Assembly (NCBI GenBank): GCA_028281925.1
Contig: JANQIX010000104.1
Location: 1-64,000, forward strand
From: Alphaproteobacteria bacterium
GTDB taxonomy: Bacteria > Pseudomonadota > Alphaproteobacteria > DSM-16000 > Inquilinaceae
Direction of reading: 5' to 3'
Length of the DNA: 64,000 nt
Shown piece by piece: positions 24,210 through 32,830 of the stretch. Positions within the stretch are counted from its first letter, which is position 1. Each line of letters opens with the position of its first letter. Below the pieces are notes generated by a model, which worked only from the letters and a program-made list of their open reading frames with translations, was not told where the DNA came from and did no database searches. The translations under genes and the position numbers were made by a program.

Positions 24210-24683
24210 ATGACGGACGCGACCAAGTCGGTGCTGTCGGCCAATCTCAAGGTGGTTGGGCAAATCAAGACGCCGGACGATCTTGAGATTCATTGTGAAA
24301 TCGAAGGCCCACTTGAGGCCAACAACGTAACGATCGCACCGTCGGGCAACGTACGCGGTCATATACGCGCCAATCGGCTGGCGGTCGCGGGTCAGTTGAC
24401 CGGCAACTTCATGGGCAAAGAGTTGGACCTGCGGGAGACGGGCCGCATCAATGGCGACGTCTTTTGTGAGAGCTTCTCGATGGCCAAGCACGGCGTGCTC
24501 AACGGCAAGTGCATCATGACCGATTCCGCACCGGCCGCGACGCTGCATCCTGCCGAAGATGACAGCGAGGTCCGCAATCTGATCAAGCCCATCTTCGCCA
24601 ACCGGCGCCGACGGAGCCGCGACAGGTCATTGCTTGCCGGAGAGGAGTCGGAAGAGCACGAAGTGGACGACAAGGAGTCCTGA
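24210..24683 (+). CDS. Bactofilin-family protein (stand-alone)
   Basis: The 157-residue protein has the right-handed beta-helix repeat pattern of bactofilins: successive short strands LSANLKVVGQIKTPDDLEIH, then IEGPLEANNVTIAPSGNVRG, then LAVAGQLTGNFMGKELDLRE, then GRINGDVFCESFSM. About 40 residues of charged C-terminal tail follow, Arg-rich then acidic. Bactofilins polymerise without nucleotide and scaffold cell-wall enzymes. The ATG at 24210 follows GGAGACCAGGC; the frame extends upstream but with shadow-like sequence. Unlike the copy at 39333 it has no M23 peptidase neighbour, so it may scaffold something else. Confidence 0.8.
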   Translation: MTDATKSVLSANLKVVGQIKTPDDLEIHCEIEGPLEANNVTIAPSGNVRGHIRANRLAVAGQLTGNFMGKELDLRETGRINGDVFCESFSMAKHGVLNGKCIMTDSAPAATLHPAEDDSEVRNLIKPIFANRRRRSRDRSLLAGEESEEHEVDDKES

Positions 24684-24688
24684 CGGCT

Positions 24689-24719
24689 CGCCCCGTCCGT
24701 TACCTGACTGCCCGGGGCG
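24689..24719. terminator. Hairpin between convergent bactofilin and DUF2817 genes
   Basis: CGCCCCG (24689-24695) is perfectly complementary to CGGGGCG (24713-24719) with a 17-base loop. It lies six bases after the bactofilin stop and 55 bases before the stop of the facing gene, so it could end both transcripts. There is only TT after the stem, so an intrinsic terminator is uncertain. Confidence 0.35.
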
Positions 24720-24773
24720 TTACGCCGGCCGGCATGTGCCGGGGATCGGCGACGGATGGCGGTACTCTAACGT

Positions 24774-25880
24774 CTAACCTGCGCGGGCCAAGCCGGCCAA
24801 CGCTTGGCGCAGAACTTGGCGGCTGCGGAACAAGACCATCTCGCACCACTCTTCCGCTTCAGGCGCGAAGTGCAACCGGATCTGACGCTTGATCCGGCGC
24901 GTCTCAGGATCGTCCCATACCACCGGCCCATTGCCATGCAGCCAGTGGTCTTCACGCAGGACAAGCTGGCCGCGCTCCGTTGGATAGGTGCCGTATTCCA
25001 GCGCGACGCACGTCACGTTCTCACCCAGCAGCCGCTCCCAGCCGAATTCGGAAAGCCCCACCTTGGGCACGGACGAGGATGTCCCCAGCGCCGGCTCTGT
25101 CACGCTATCGCCGTACCACTGCTTCGCCCGCGTCACCCCGATGCTGCCGGGGGCGTGGCCGCAGATCGGCTCGCCATAGCCGAAGGGACCAAGGCCGGTG
25201 TGATAATCGACCACGGCCACAAGGCGGCGCTCGGGCAGTCGGTGATCGACGATGATCCGTTCCAGCGTCCGGCGTGACCATGTCGGTGCCGTCCCGCCGT
25301 AAAACACGCCGCCTGGGTGGCTATACTGCCCGCCGCTTCTGGCGATCTGCAGCGCCCGGATCCCATGGCGCTCGCGATAGTCGGCAATCCGGGCCTCGGC
25401 CGCGTCGAACGCGGGGCCGCTCAGGCTCGGCGGCACGAAGGCGTCAGCCAGAGCGTCATATCCCGGGTTCTCCGGCAGAGGCTCAGCGAAGTCGACGAAG
25501 TTGCGGTTGAGGTCGACGCCCTCTTCTGTCACCCGCCGGAGCCAGGCGAACCCGTGGGGATTGATGGCATGTACCAGCAGCGCCGCCACGCCATCAGGCA
25601 GGTTTGCCGGTCCCCCGCAGGAAATCCAGTCGACCTGTGCAGCGGAACCGGGAAACCCCTCGGCGCCATGGGTCGACGACACGAGAACCAGAACGCGATC
25701 CGCGTCACGTGGGCCGAACCAGACGGCATCAGTCGCCAGTTCCTCGCCGTGCGGTCCGCGGTTCGGGTTCGCGTACTCCCGGTGTTCTCCTGCCTGGCTG
25801 CAGGTCGCCAGAAACAGCGCTCTTGCAGCGGCATAGTCTTCCGCGAAACAGCGGTGGACCGCCGTCAACAGGTCCGTCAA
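24774..25880 (-). CDS. DUF2817 M14-like metallopeptidase
   Basis: A 368-residue protein of the DUF2817 group of M14 carboxypeptidase-like enzymes. The zinc site is visible as STHGAEGFPGS (His71 and Glu74). HAINPHGFAW, EGVDLNRNF and VVDYHTGLGPFGYGE are family landmarks, and ALEYGTYPT carries a late Glu in the position of the catalytic Glu. No signal peptide, so cytoplasmic. The start is a TTG at 25880, just behind GGGGGGAG; no nearby ATG keeps the conserved first helix. Substrate unknown, probably a peptide or N-acyl amino acid. Confidence 0.85.
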   Translation of the reverse strand: MTDLLTAVHRCFAEDYAAARALFLATCSQAGEHREYANPNRGPHGEELATDAVWFGPRDADRVLVLVSSTHGAEGFPGSAAQVDWISCGGPANLPDGVAALLVHAINPHGFAWLRRVTEEGVDLNRNFVDFAEPLPENPGYDALADAFVPPSLSGPAFDAAEARIADYRERHGIRALQIARSGGQYSHPGGVFYGGTAPTWSRRTLERIIVDHRLPERRLVAVVDYHTGLGPFGYGEPICGHAPGSIGVTRAKQWYGDSVTEPALGTSSSVPKVGLSEFGWERLLGENVTCVALEYGTYPTERGQLVLREDHWLHGNGPVVWDDPETRRIKRQIRLHFAPEAEEWCEMVLFRSRQVLRQALAGLARAG

Positions 25881-26040
25881 CGTCTCCCCCCTTTCAGCCC
25901 GTGCACACGGTTCGGTTCGGACGAAGCTCTAGCAACCCCCGTCCACGCCCCTCGCCGGCACAAAGCACTCTTCATGTGGAACTGTCGGTGCGGACGGCCC
26001 CATTTCGAGGCCGCCTCGTGCCGGACCTACCCCGGCTCCC

Positions 26041-26328
26041 CTACCCTGAGCGTGAGGTGCCGCTTTCCGATTTGATCACGTCGGTCAACGTCACGCCGAC
26101 CCGATCTTCGACGATCACCACCTCGCCCTTGGCGATCAGGCGATCATTGACATAGACGTCGCAGGCATCCTTGGTCGTCCGGTCAAGCTCGACGATGGCG
26201 CCACGCCCCAGCTTCAAGAGCTGGTGGATCGGCATCGTGGTCTTCCCCAACTCAACCGAGAGGGTCACCTCGATGTCATGCACGGCACCGACATCGCCGT
26301 TCTCGCCCTGGGAGTCCTGATCGCTCAT
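26041..26328 (-). CDS. fliN: Flagellar motor switch protein FliN
   Basis: A 95-residue FliN/SpoA domain: VHDIEVTLSVELGKTTMPIH, then LLKLGRGAIVELDRTTKDAC, then VYVNDRLIAKGEVVIVEDRVG. FliN forms the bottom of the C-ring and takes part in torque switching and export. Length matches alphaproteobacterial FliN. The gene is 33 bases downstream of an OmpA-family gene on the same strand, not in a fliG/fliM cluster; no other motor gene is visible within the window. It is probably co-transcribed with the OmpA-like gene. Confidence 0.9.
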   Translation of the reverse strand: MSDQDSQGENGDVGAVHDIEVTLSVELGKTTMPIHQLLKLGRGAIVELDRTTKDACDVYVNDRLIAKGEVVIVEDRVGVTLTDVIKSESGTSRSG

Positions 26329-26361
26329 CCCGTCCGCCCGCGACCAGCCCGTCGCAGAAGG

Positions 26362-27147
26362 TCAAAAGGCCAGCAGCGACACCATGGTCTCATAATAGCA
26401 GTTGCACTCGTCGATGTAGCGCTCCGCATTCGTGCCCGTCCCGGCATAGCCATACGCGATCGAACAAGAGACCTGGGTCAGTTCGGCATTCAAGTCAATC
26501 TCCGCCACCGCTTCACGCCAAGCGCCGCGGAAGTCGGCCTGGACCTGGATCGCCTGATTGACCCTGGCGATCAACTCATCACGCAGCACGCCGAAATCGG
26601 AGATCTGCGCAAGCTGTGAGGTTCCCGGCGCCGGGCACAGGTTGGCCGGTGCAGCGACCGCGACGCCGCTGGTCACCACAGTGGTGACACGCCGGTTCAG
26701 CCGCTCCCGATTGGTCGTCTCGATGGCCAGCCTCTCTTCACCGAAGCTGACGATCGAGGTCAGCCGGCCCGGTTCGACGCCCTGGGCGATGAGGTAGTCA
26801 CGCGCGCTGTTGGCCCGGCGCAGCCCCAGATCCTGGTTGTAGGCGTTGTTGCCGACGGCATCGGTATGGCCGGCGATATCGACGGTGGCCTGCGGGAACT
26901 GCAGCAGCCACTGCGCCTGCTGGTCCAGAACGGCCTGGGACTCAGGCGTGAGCCTGTCGCGATCGAATTCGAAATAGATGGTGTCGGGAACATTGGCGAC
27001 GAAATGGCCTGCCGTTCCGGGCGATGGCGCTGGCGACGTCACCGGTGCCGGTGCTGGAGCCGCATCCTGAGCGGGCGCGAGCCCGGGATTGACAGCCATC
27101 ACCGCCATGGCAAGGCCAGCAGCAAGCGCCAAGTTCCGACATTGCAT
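26362..27147 (-). CDS. OmpA-family outer-envelope protein
   Basis: A signal peptide (MQCRNLALAAGLAMAVMAVN, cleaved near AQD) is followed by an Ala/Pro-rich linker and an OmpA-like peptidoglycan-binding domain at about residues 55-160. Its hallmarks are YFEFDRDRLTPES, VDIAGHTDAVGNNAYN, DLGLRRANSARDYL and ERLNRRV. About 90 further residues with several Cys (NLCPAPG, SCSIAYG, CNCYYE) form an unrecognised C-terminal domain, probably disulfide-bonded. The ATG at 27147 has GGGAG about 9 bases upstream. It precedes fliN on the same strand, and a link between the wall and the motor is possible but unproven. Confidence 0.85.
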   Translation of the reverse strand: MQCRNLALAAGLAMAVMAVNPGLAPAQDAAPAPAPVTSPAPSPGTAGHFVANVPDTIYFEFDRDRLTPESQAVLDQQAQWLLQFPQATVDIAGHTDAVGNNAYNQDLGLRRANSARDYLIAQGVEPGRLTSIVSFGEERLAIETTNRERLNRRVTTVVTSGVAVAAPANLCPAPGTSQLAQISDFGVLRDELIARVNQAIQVQADFRGAWREAVAEIDLNAELTQVSCSIAYGYAGTGTNAERYIDECNCYYETMVSLLAF

Positions 27148-27253
27148 CTTAGGGACTCCCGTACAGCGGTGGGCGCAAGAAGGTAAAGACTGCGTCGTCG
27201 AACCCGAGAAGTGGCAAGACGCCAACCAGTCACAAACGAGTTCTATGTTGCTG

Positions 27254-27282
27254 ACGTTATGGAATTTTCCCCAACAAAGCAA
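27254..27282 (-). promoter_or_regulatory. Possible promoter of the OmpA-fliN unit
   Basis: On the minus strand TTGCTT (27277-27282) and TAACGT (27254-27259) are 17 bases apart, about 105 bases before the OmpA-like start codon. The sequence is AT-rich compared with its surroundings. Both hexamers deviate from consensus, so confidence is low. Confidence 0.35.
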
Positions 27283-27408
27283 TAACGCAACAGCCAAAAA
27301 GCGTGGCGCGGCGGCGGCCGGACCGCGCTGAGTGCGTGTGATCGCCGTCACAGCCGGTCGCGGCGGAAACCTGCACACTCACGAAAAATACATCCGGGCC
27401 GGAAAGCA

Positions 27409-27813
27409 ATGACACACCGTATCGCATTCGTCTGTCGCTTTGTACTGCTCGCGGTCGCTCTTGCCGCGTCGCCTTTGGCTTTGGCCTCGGCCACCCAACC
27501 GGCCCCTGACGAGACTTATGAGACACTCATGTACACGGCGCTCTGCCGCGGCATCCTCTGGCCCGACGGCATGCCGGTCCTGATCGCGTCCGACACGGAC
27601 ACGCTGCCGGCCGACGTCGCGCTGGAGATCGCGACGCGGGATCTTCTCGCACGCGCGGCCGAATCCATCCCGGTCTGGGCGCACGACCTGTCGGCGGAAG
27701 CTCTGGCCGGCAGCGTGTGGCGCGCCGGCGTTGACGACACGGATCCGGTTCTCTTGGGAAATGTGGCCGGCGAGTGCCGCGTCCATCTCAGGGCGGAGAT
27801 CTTCGGCGGATAG
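27409..27813 (+). CDS. Exported protein of unknown function (134 aa)
   Basis: The signal peptide runs MTHRIAFVCRFVLLAVALAA and ends at a likely cleavage near ALASA. The mature part of about 107 residues contains TALCRGILWPDGMPVLIASD and ends with ECRVHLRAEIFGG; its two Cys may form one disulfide. No family was recognised. The gene is divergent from the OmpA-like gene and convergent with the CbbX-like gene, whose stop lies 12 bases beyond, so it is a single-gene unit. Confidence 0.6.
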   Translation: MTHRIAFVCRFVLLAVALAASPLALASATQPAPDETYETLMYTALCRGILWPDGMPVLIASDTDTLPADVALEIATRDLLARAAESIPVWAHDLSAEALAGSVWRAGVDDTDPVLLGNVAGECRVHLRAEIFGG

Positions 27814-27825
27814 CAGTCGGCACGC

Positions 27826-29895
27826 CTACCGGTCACGCGGCATAGATGCCTTGACCGTTACCCAGTCGGGGATGTCGGCGGCCTCGATGGTCGTGAGCGA
27901 GCTTCGATCGAGCTCGTCGCTGCCCGCCAGCCGGGTTGCCTGCTGCGACAGCACCATCTCAAACGCGTTGCGCACGTCACGGCCGTTGCCGAAATGGCGG
28001 TCGCGCCCGGCATACATCTCCGTGAACAGCTCCGCTGCCCTCTGCCTGGCATCATCCGTCAGCGTGTACCTGTCCTGGCGGCAGAGCAGCTCGAAAATCC
28101 CCAACAGATCCTCGGCATCGTAGTCCGGGAACGTGATGGTGCGGCCGAACCGGCTCTTCAAGCCGGGGTTGGACGCGATGAACATCTTCATCTCGTCGCT
28201 GTAGCCGGCGGCGATGACGATCAAGCGATCGCGATGGTCCTCCATCAGCTTCAAGAGGGTGTCGATCGCTTCTTGCCCGAAATCGGTGCCCCCCTCGCCG
28301 CGGGCCAGGGCATAGGCCTCGTCGACGAACAGCACGCCGTCCTTTGCCTGGTCCACCACCTTGGCCACCCGGCCGGCCGTCTGGCCGACATAGCCGGCGA
28401 CCAGCTGCGAGCGGTCGACCTCGACCAGATGCCCCTTCCTCAAGACCCCGAGCGCGCGGTACATGCCGGCCAGCAGCCGCGCGACCGTGGTCTTGCCAGT
28501 GCCCGGATTGCCCGCAAACACCAGATGGTTCGACGTGGTCGACACCGGCAGCCCCTGCTCCGCCCGCTCCACATTGATGCGCATCAGGTTGACCAGACGG
28601 CGTATCTCCGCCTTCACATCGGTCAACCCGATCAGGCGCTCGATCGGGGCCAGCAGTTCGTCCAGGTCCGTGCCTTCCGGCGGCCCGCCGGCGGCTTCGG
28701 GCAGATCCTCCACCGTCAGCGTGACGAGCGCCTCCCGATCGGGCGTTTCGACCGAGGCCAAGCGCAGCGCATGGCGGTTGACGGCCTCTTCGAAGACATT
28801 GCGGGCCTCGCGGGCATTGCCGAAGTTCTCGTCGCGGTCGCGATAGAGCGCATCGAACACTAGGCCGGCCCGTTCCGACGCGTCGTCGGTCAACTCGAAC
28901 TGACCCGCCTCGCACAGCCTGCGGAAGATCTCCAGCAGGTCCGTCCCCGTGTGGTCGGGAAACGGGATACGACGAGCGAACCGGGCCGAAAGGGCCGGCT
29001 TCGCGTCGAAAAGTCGGCGCAGCCCGTCTTCGGTGCCCGCCAGGATGACGACCAGGCGCCCCTGCCGTTCGTCCATGGCCCCGACCAGTGTATCGAAGAC
29101 TTCGTTGCCGAAATCGCTCGGATCGTCCGGCTGATGGATCTGGTGGGCGTCGTCGACATAGAGAACGCCGTCCAGCGCTTTGGCGACGGCCTGCCTGGTG
29201 CGCTCGGCCGTGGCGCTCAGGCTGCCGGCCAGCAGGTCGGCGCGGTCGACCTCCAGAATCTGACCCTTGCGCAGGATCCCCAATCCGCCATAGATCCGGG
29301 CCAGCAGCCGCGCCACGGTCTCCTTGCCGGTTCCGGGATTGCCGGCAAACGCCATGTGGAAGGACAAAGGCGGCGCCGACAGCCCTTCGGCCAGGCGCCG
29401 GTTGCGCACCTGCACCAGGCTGATCTGGCTGCGGATCTCGCTCTTGGCCGCTTCCAGCCCAACCAACGCTTCGACTTGCTGCAGCAGCGTCTCCGGGTCC
29501 GCTGTGGGTGCCACCGCGCCCCCGACGGAAGCCGGCTCCGCCCCGCGGGCAGCGCCTGTTTCGAACGGACCGTCAAGCCGGTCGAGCATGCGCGCAGCGA
29601 GTTCGTGGCCCTGCGCGCTCGCCTTCCTCAGCCAAGTGGCCGCAGCGTTGGCGTCGCGATCCACGCCGAGCCCATCGCTGTGCAGCATCGCCAGTTCCAC
29701 CTGGGCGGCGGGATGCCCATTCTCCGCGGCGCGACGCAGCCACTTCGCTGCCTCCGCATGGTCCCGCGGCACACGGTCGCCCAGCGCGAAATGCCGGCCC
29801 AGTTCGTATTGGGCATTGCGGTCTCCGGCGCGGGCATAGACGCGCTTCAACACCAGATCGTCGGGAAGAACCGTAGCCACTGTCTTGCGCCCCAC
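27826..29895 (-). CDS. Tandem CbbX/CfxQ-type AAA+ protein with Sel1-like repeats
   Basis: The 689-residue protein has Sel1/TPR-like repeats at about 20-105 (AQYELGRHFALGD..., AQVELAMLHSDGLGVDRDAN) and two CbbX-like AAA+ modules. Module 2 is intact: Walker A GNPGTGKT (462-469), Walker B VLFVDEAYAL, pore-loop GYVGQT with Tyr502. Module 1 is degenerate: Walker A is GNPGTGKE (185-192, Glu for Thr/Ser), Walker B is VLYVDDAHQI (Asp for Glu) and the pore loop is GSLSAT without the aromatic. CbbX itself is a hexameric RuBisCO activase with one module; no RuBisCO gene is here. A remodeller of some protein complex, with an inactive first ring, is the likely role. The gene sits directly downstream of rsh, 15 bases away. 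Confidence 0.85.
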   Translation of the reverse strand: MGRKTVATVLPDDLVLKRVYARAGDRNAQYELGRHFALGDRVPRDHAEAAKWLRRAAENGHPAAQVELAMLHSDGLGVDRDANAAATWLRKASAQGHELAARMLDRLDGPFETGAARGAEPASVGGAVAPTADPETLLQQVEALVGLEAAKSEIRSQISLVQVRNRRLAEGLSAPPLSFHMAFAGNPGTGKETVARLLARIYGGLGILRKGQILEVDRADLLAGSLSATAERTRQAVAKALDGVLYVDDAHQIHQPDDPSDFGNEVFDTLVGAMDERQGRLVVILAGTEDGLRRLFDAKPALSARFARRIPFPDHTGTDLLEIFRRLCEAGQFELTDDASERAGLVFDALYRDRDENFGNAREARNVFEEAVNRHALRLASVETPDREALVTLTVEDLPEAAGGPPEGTDLDELLAPIERLIGLTDVKAEIRRLVNLMRINVERAEQGLPVSTTSNHLVFAGNPGTGKTTVARLLAGMYRALGVLRKGHLVEVDRSQLVAGYVGQTAGRVAKVVDQAKDGVLFVDEAYALARGEGGTDFGQEAIDTLLKLMEDHRDRLIVIAAGYSDEMKMFIASNPGLKSRFGRTITFPDYDAEDLLGIFELLCRQDRYTLTDDARQRAAELFTEMYAGRDRHFGNGRDVRNAFEMVLSQQATRLAGSDELDRSSLTTIEAADIPDWVTVKASMPRDR

Positions 29896-29910
29896 CGTCC
29901 CGCGCTGCCG

Positions 29911-32073
29911 TCAGCCGTTGCGGGCGCGGTCGACATTGCTGATTACGGGCGTTGCCCGCAAGGCCGCAACGATGTTGGCGAGGTGCCGCACATCCGAGAC
30001 CGCAATGTCCACCATGATCTCGAAGAAGTCGGTGGACCGGTGCGTGATCTTCAGATTGTTGATGTTGCCGCCGTTCTTGCCGATCACGGTGGTCAGCGTG
30101 CCCAGCGACCCGGGCTCATTGGCGATGACCGCTTTGATGCGCCCGACATGGTCGTCGATGCCGCCGGCCTCGGGCCCCCAGCTCACATCGATCCAGCGTT
30201 CCGGCTGGTCGTAGAAGCTGTCCAGCGTCTCGCAGTCGATCGTGTGGATGGTGACGCCCTTGCCCGTGGTCACGATGCCGACGATGCGATCGCCGGGGAT
30301 GGGATGACAGCACCGGGCATAGTGCACCGCCATCCCGGGAATGAGCCCCTCGATGGGAACGGCATGGTCATGCCCGCGGGTCTCTCGCTGGCGCGTGCGG
30401 CCCAGCGGCACGACCTTGCCGTCGCCGTCCTGCTTGGCGAAACGGTGCTGCGGATAGACGGCGTTGAAAACCTCTCTGGCCGGCGTGATGCCGGAACCGA
30501 CATTGGCATAGACATCGTCCACATGGGCGACCTTGAAACTCTTCAAGACAGCCTCAAGCGCCCGCTCGGTGAAATCGTAGCCCTCTTGCCGGAACGCCTT
30601 CTGCAGCATGGTACGGCCAAGCGATGCGTACTGGCTGCGCTGCTGTAGCCGTACGAACCGGCGCACGCGCGCACGCGCCTTTCCGGTGACGACGAAGCGC
30701 TCCCATTCCGGGGAGGGGGTGGACGTGCGTGAGGTGACGATCTCAACCTGATCGCCGTTTTCCAGCACATTGCGCAGGGTGACCATGCGGCCGTTCACCT
30801 TGGCGCCGACGCAGGTGTCGCCCACCTGTGTGTGAACCGCATAGGCGAAGTCCACGGGCGTCGCGCCTTGCGGCAACGCGATCACCATGCCCTTCGGCGT
30901 GAAGCAGAAGACCTGGTCCTGGAACAGCTCAAGCTTGGTGTGCTCCAAGAACTCCTCGGGCTTCTGCGCATTCTCCAGGATCTCCAGCAGTTCGCGCAGC
31001 CACCGGTACTCGGTGGGATAGCCGTGCCCGTTGGCCTTGCCCTGCTTGTAGACCCAGTGGGCCGCCACGCCGAGTTCCGCCACCTCGTGCATCTCGCGCG
31101 TACGGATCTGAACCTCGATCCGCTGGCGGAAGGGTCCGATGACGGCGGTGTGCAGCGACTGGTACCCGTTCGGTTTCGGTGTGGAGATATAGTCCTTGAA
31201 CCGGCCGGGCAGCGATGCGTAGCGGCCGTGGATCAGGCCCAGCACCTGATAACAGTCGCCGACGCTGTCGACGAAGACCCGGAATGCCATGATGTCAGCC
31301 ATCTGCTCGAAGTCGACATTCCGCACCATCATCTTGCGCCAGATGGAGTATGGCCGCTTCTCGCGCCCCGTGACTTCGGCGTCGATCCCGCTCTCGTTCA
31401 GGACCTCACGCAGCTCGTCCAGGACCTGAGCGATGGTGTCCTTGTCGTCCTTGCGCAGCTGGGCCAGCCGACGGACGATGCTCTCGCGCGCGTCGCCGTT
31501 AAGATAGGTGAAGGCGAGGTCTTCCAGCTCGTCCTTCATCTCATGAATGCCGATCCGCTCCGCCAGCGGGGCATAGATCTCAAGGGTCTCGCGGGCGATG
31601 CGGCGTTGCTTTTCGATGTTCGTAAACGCGCCGAGCGTGCGCATGTTGTGCAGACGATCGGCGAGTTTCACCAGCAGGACCCGGATGTCTTTCGACATCG
31701 CCAGCACGAGCTTGCGGAAGTTCTCCGCTTGCTCCGACTTGTCTCCGGCGAGCTCCAGCTTCGACAGCTTGGTGACGCCGTCGACAAGCTGGGCAACCTC
31801 CGGCCCGAACTGGCCGCCAAGGTCGTCCAGCGTGGCCACGGTGTCTTCCACCGTGTCATGCAACAGTCCGGTGACGATGGACCGGGCATCCAGCTTCATG
31901 TCCGCCAGAATGCCCGCCACCTCCAGCGGGTGGAGGAAGTAGGGATCGCCCGATGCGCGTGTCTGCGTGCCGTGCGCCTTCATCGAAAAGACGTAGGCGC
32001 GGTTGATCAGATCCTCATCCGCATTCGGATCATAGGACTTTACGCGCTCGACCAGTTCGTATTGCCGGATCAT
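29911..32073 (-). CDS. rsh: Bifunctional (p)ppGpp synthetase/hydrolase (RelA/SpoT, Rsh)
   Basis: All Rsh domains are present in 720 residues: the HD hydrolase domain with H48 and LLHDTVEDT (H72, D73), the synthetase domain with EKRPYSIWRKM and KPNGYQSLHTAVIG, the TGS domain (FCFTPKGMVIALPQGATPVD, about 390-450) and a C-terminal ACT domain (EPGSLGTLTTVIGKNGGNIN). Both active sites look intact, so it should both make and degrade ppGpp, as the single long Rsh of alphaproteobacteria does. It is 87 bases downstream of rpoZ on the same strand and probably reads from the rpoZ promoter. The CbbX-like gene follows after 15 bases. Confidence 0.97.
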   Translation of the reverse strand: MIRQYELVERVKSYDPNADEDLINRAYVFSMKAHGTQTRASGDPYFLHPLEVAGILADMKLDARSIVTGLLHDTVEDTVATLDDLGGQFGPEVAQLVDGVTKLSKLELAGDKSEQAENFRKLVLAMSKDIRVLLVKLADRLHNMRTLGAFTNIEKQRRIARETLEIYAPLAERIGIHEMKDELEDLAFTYLNGDARESIVRRLAQLRKDDKDTIAQVLDELREVLNESGIDAEVTGREKRPYSIWRKMMVRNVDFEQMADIMAFRVFVDSVGDCYQVLGLIHGRYASLPGRFKDYISTPKPNGYQSLHTAVIGPFRQRIEVQIRTREMHEVAELGVAAHWVYKQGKANGHGYPTEYRWLRELLEILENAQKPEEFLEHTKLELFQDQVFCFTPKGMVIALPQGATPVDFAYAVHTQVGDTCVGAKVNGRMVTLRNVLENGDQVEIVTSRTSTPSPEWERFVVTGKARARVRRFVRLQQRSQYASLGRTMLQKAFRQEGYDFTERALEAVLKSFKVAHVDDVYANVGSGITPAREVFNAVYPQHRFAKQDGDGKVVPLGRTRQRETRGHDHAVPIEGLIPGMAVHYARCCHPIPGDRIVGIVTTGKGVTIHTIDCETLDSFYDQPERWIDVSWGPEAGGIDDHVGRIKAVIANEPGSLGTLTTVIGKNGGNINNLKITHRSTDFFEIMVDIAVSDVRHLANIVAALRATPVISNVDRARNG

Positions 32074-32160
32074 GACGCAAAGCCCGCTTCCGGGCGCCGC
32101 CTCCGCCCGCCATCAGTCGGCTGCACATCAACGCGCAAGAGAACCGATCGCCCGAATGCC

Positions 32161-32643
32161 TTATGACAGCGGTTCTTCGTCTCCGCCGTCTCCGATCGCA
32201 TCGCGCAACATGCCGTCGTCCGGTTCTTCCATCGCTTCCAGATCGACGTCTTCGAACCCTTCGGCTTCACCGCCGTCGTCGGCACCGTTGTCATCCGCCT
32301 GAGCCGTCTCCGCGGTGTCCTCAGGTTCGGCACCAAAGGTGGGGCCCAGGCCTTCCGCGCCCTCGCGCTCGCCGGCCATCAGTTCGATGACCTCTTCGGG
32401 CTCTTCCTCTTCCAGGCTGCTATGCCGCTGGTGGCCCCGGATCAGGCTTTCCTTGAGTCCGTCCAGGGTGACCGTCTCGGCTGCGATCTCGCGCAGCGCG
32501 ACGACGGGGTTCTTGTCGTTATCGCGATCAAGCGTCAGAGTGGCGCCCGCCGAAACCTCGCGTGCACGCTGCGCTGACATCATCACCAAATCAAACCGGT
32601 TCGGCACTTTGAGGACACAATCCTCAACCGTTACACGCGCCAT
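32161..32643 (-). CDS. rpoZ: RNA polymerase omega subunit with long acidic tail
   Basis: The first 75 residues are canonical omega: MARVTVEDCVLKVPNRFDLV, then MMSAQRAREVSAGA and NPVVALREIAAETV. Omega binds beta-prime, helps assembly and carries a ppGpp site in many bacteria. The protein is 160 residues against roughly 120-130 usual for the class; the extra length is a strongly acidic Glu/Asp tail from about residue 84. The start at 32643 is the standard omega N terminus; two codons more are open upstream. The rpoZ-rsh order places polymerase subunit and alarmone enzyme in one transcript from the promoter at 32682-32710. Confidence 0.95.
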   Translation of the reverse strand: MARVTVEDCVLKVPNRFDLVMMSAQRAREVSAGATLTLDRDNDKNPVVALREIAAETVTLDGLKESLIRGHQRHSSLEEEEPEEVIELMAGEREGAEGLGPTFGAEPEDTAETAQADDNGADDGGEAEGFEDVDLEAMEEPDDGMLRDAIGDGGDEEPLS

Positions 32644-32681
32644 AGTCAAACGACTCCATGTTCAAGCACAATAAGCCCCTA

Positions 32682-32710
32682 TCTATATGGGGCGGTGGAT
32701 GCTGGTGCAA
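32682..32710 (-). promoter_or_regulatory. Sigma70-type promoter of rpoZ-rsh
   Basis: Read on the minus strand, TTGCAC (32705-32710) and TATAGA (32682-32687) are spaced by exactly 17 bases, near-consensus for a housekeeping promoter. Transcription would begin around 32674, about 30 bases before the rpoZ ATG. The -10 box sits inside GCCCC-N9-GGGGC (32675-32693), a 5-base inverted repeat that overlaps the start site. Confidence 0.7.
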
Positions 32711-32830
32711 GCGGGCTGGCGCGATGTATCGTGCATGACCGCACATGTACGCCGTATACGCACGGATCGCACATCATCACCGCATTGACTTTGTGTCATA
32801 AACCCGGTAGCGACGCTTTCGGGCCAGGTT

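Noticed and set aside
29895..29911. Possible RuBisCO-linked locus because of the CbbX-like gene
   Set aside because: No cbbL, cbbS, cbbM or carboxysome gene is in the window, and the protein is a tandem variant; the neighbours are rsh and an exported unknown protein.
30832..32166. 444-codon frame opposite rsh
   Set aside because: It is the shadow of the strongly conserved Rsh frame; composition (His, Gln, Arg, Asp rich) is typical of antisense reading.
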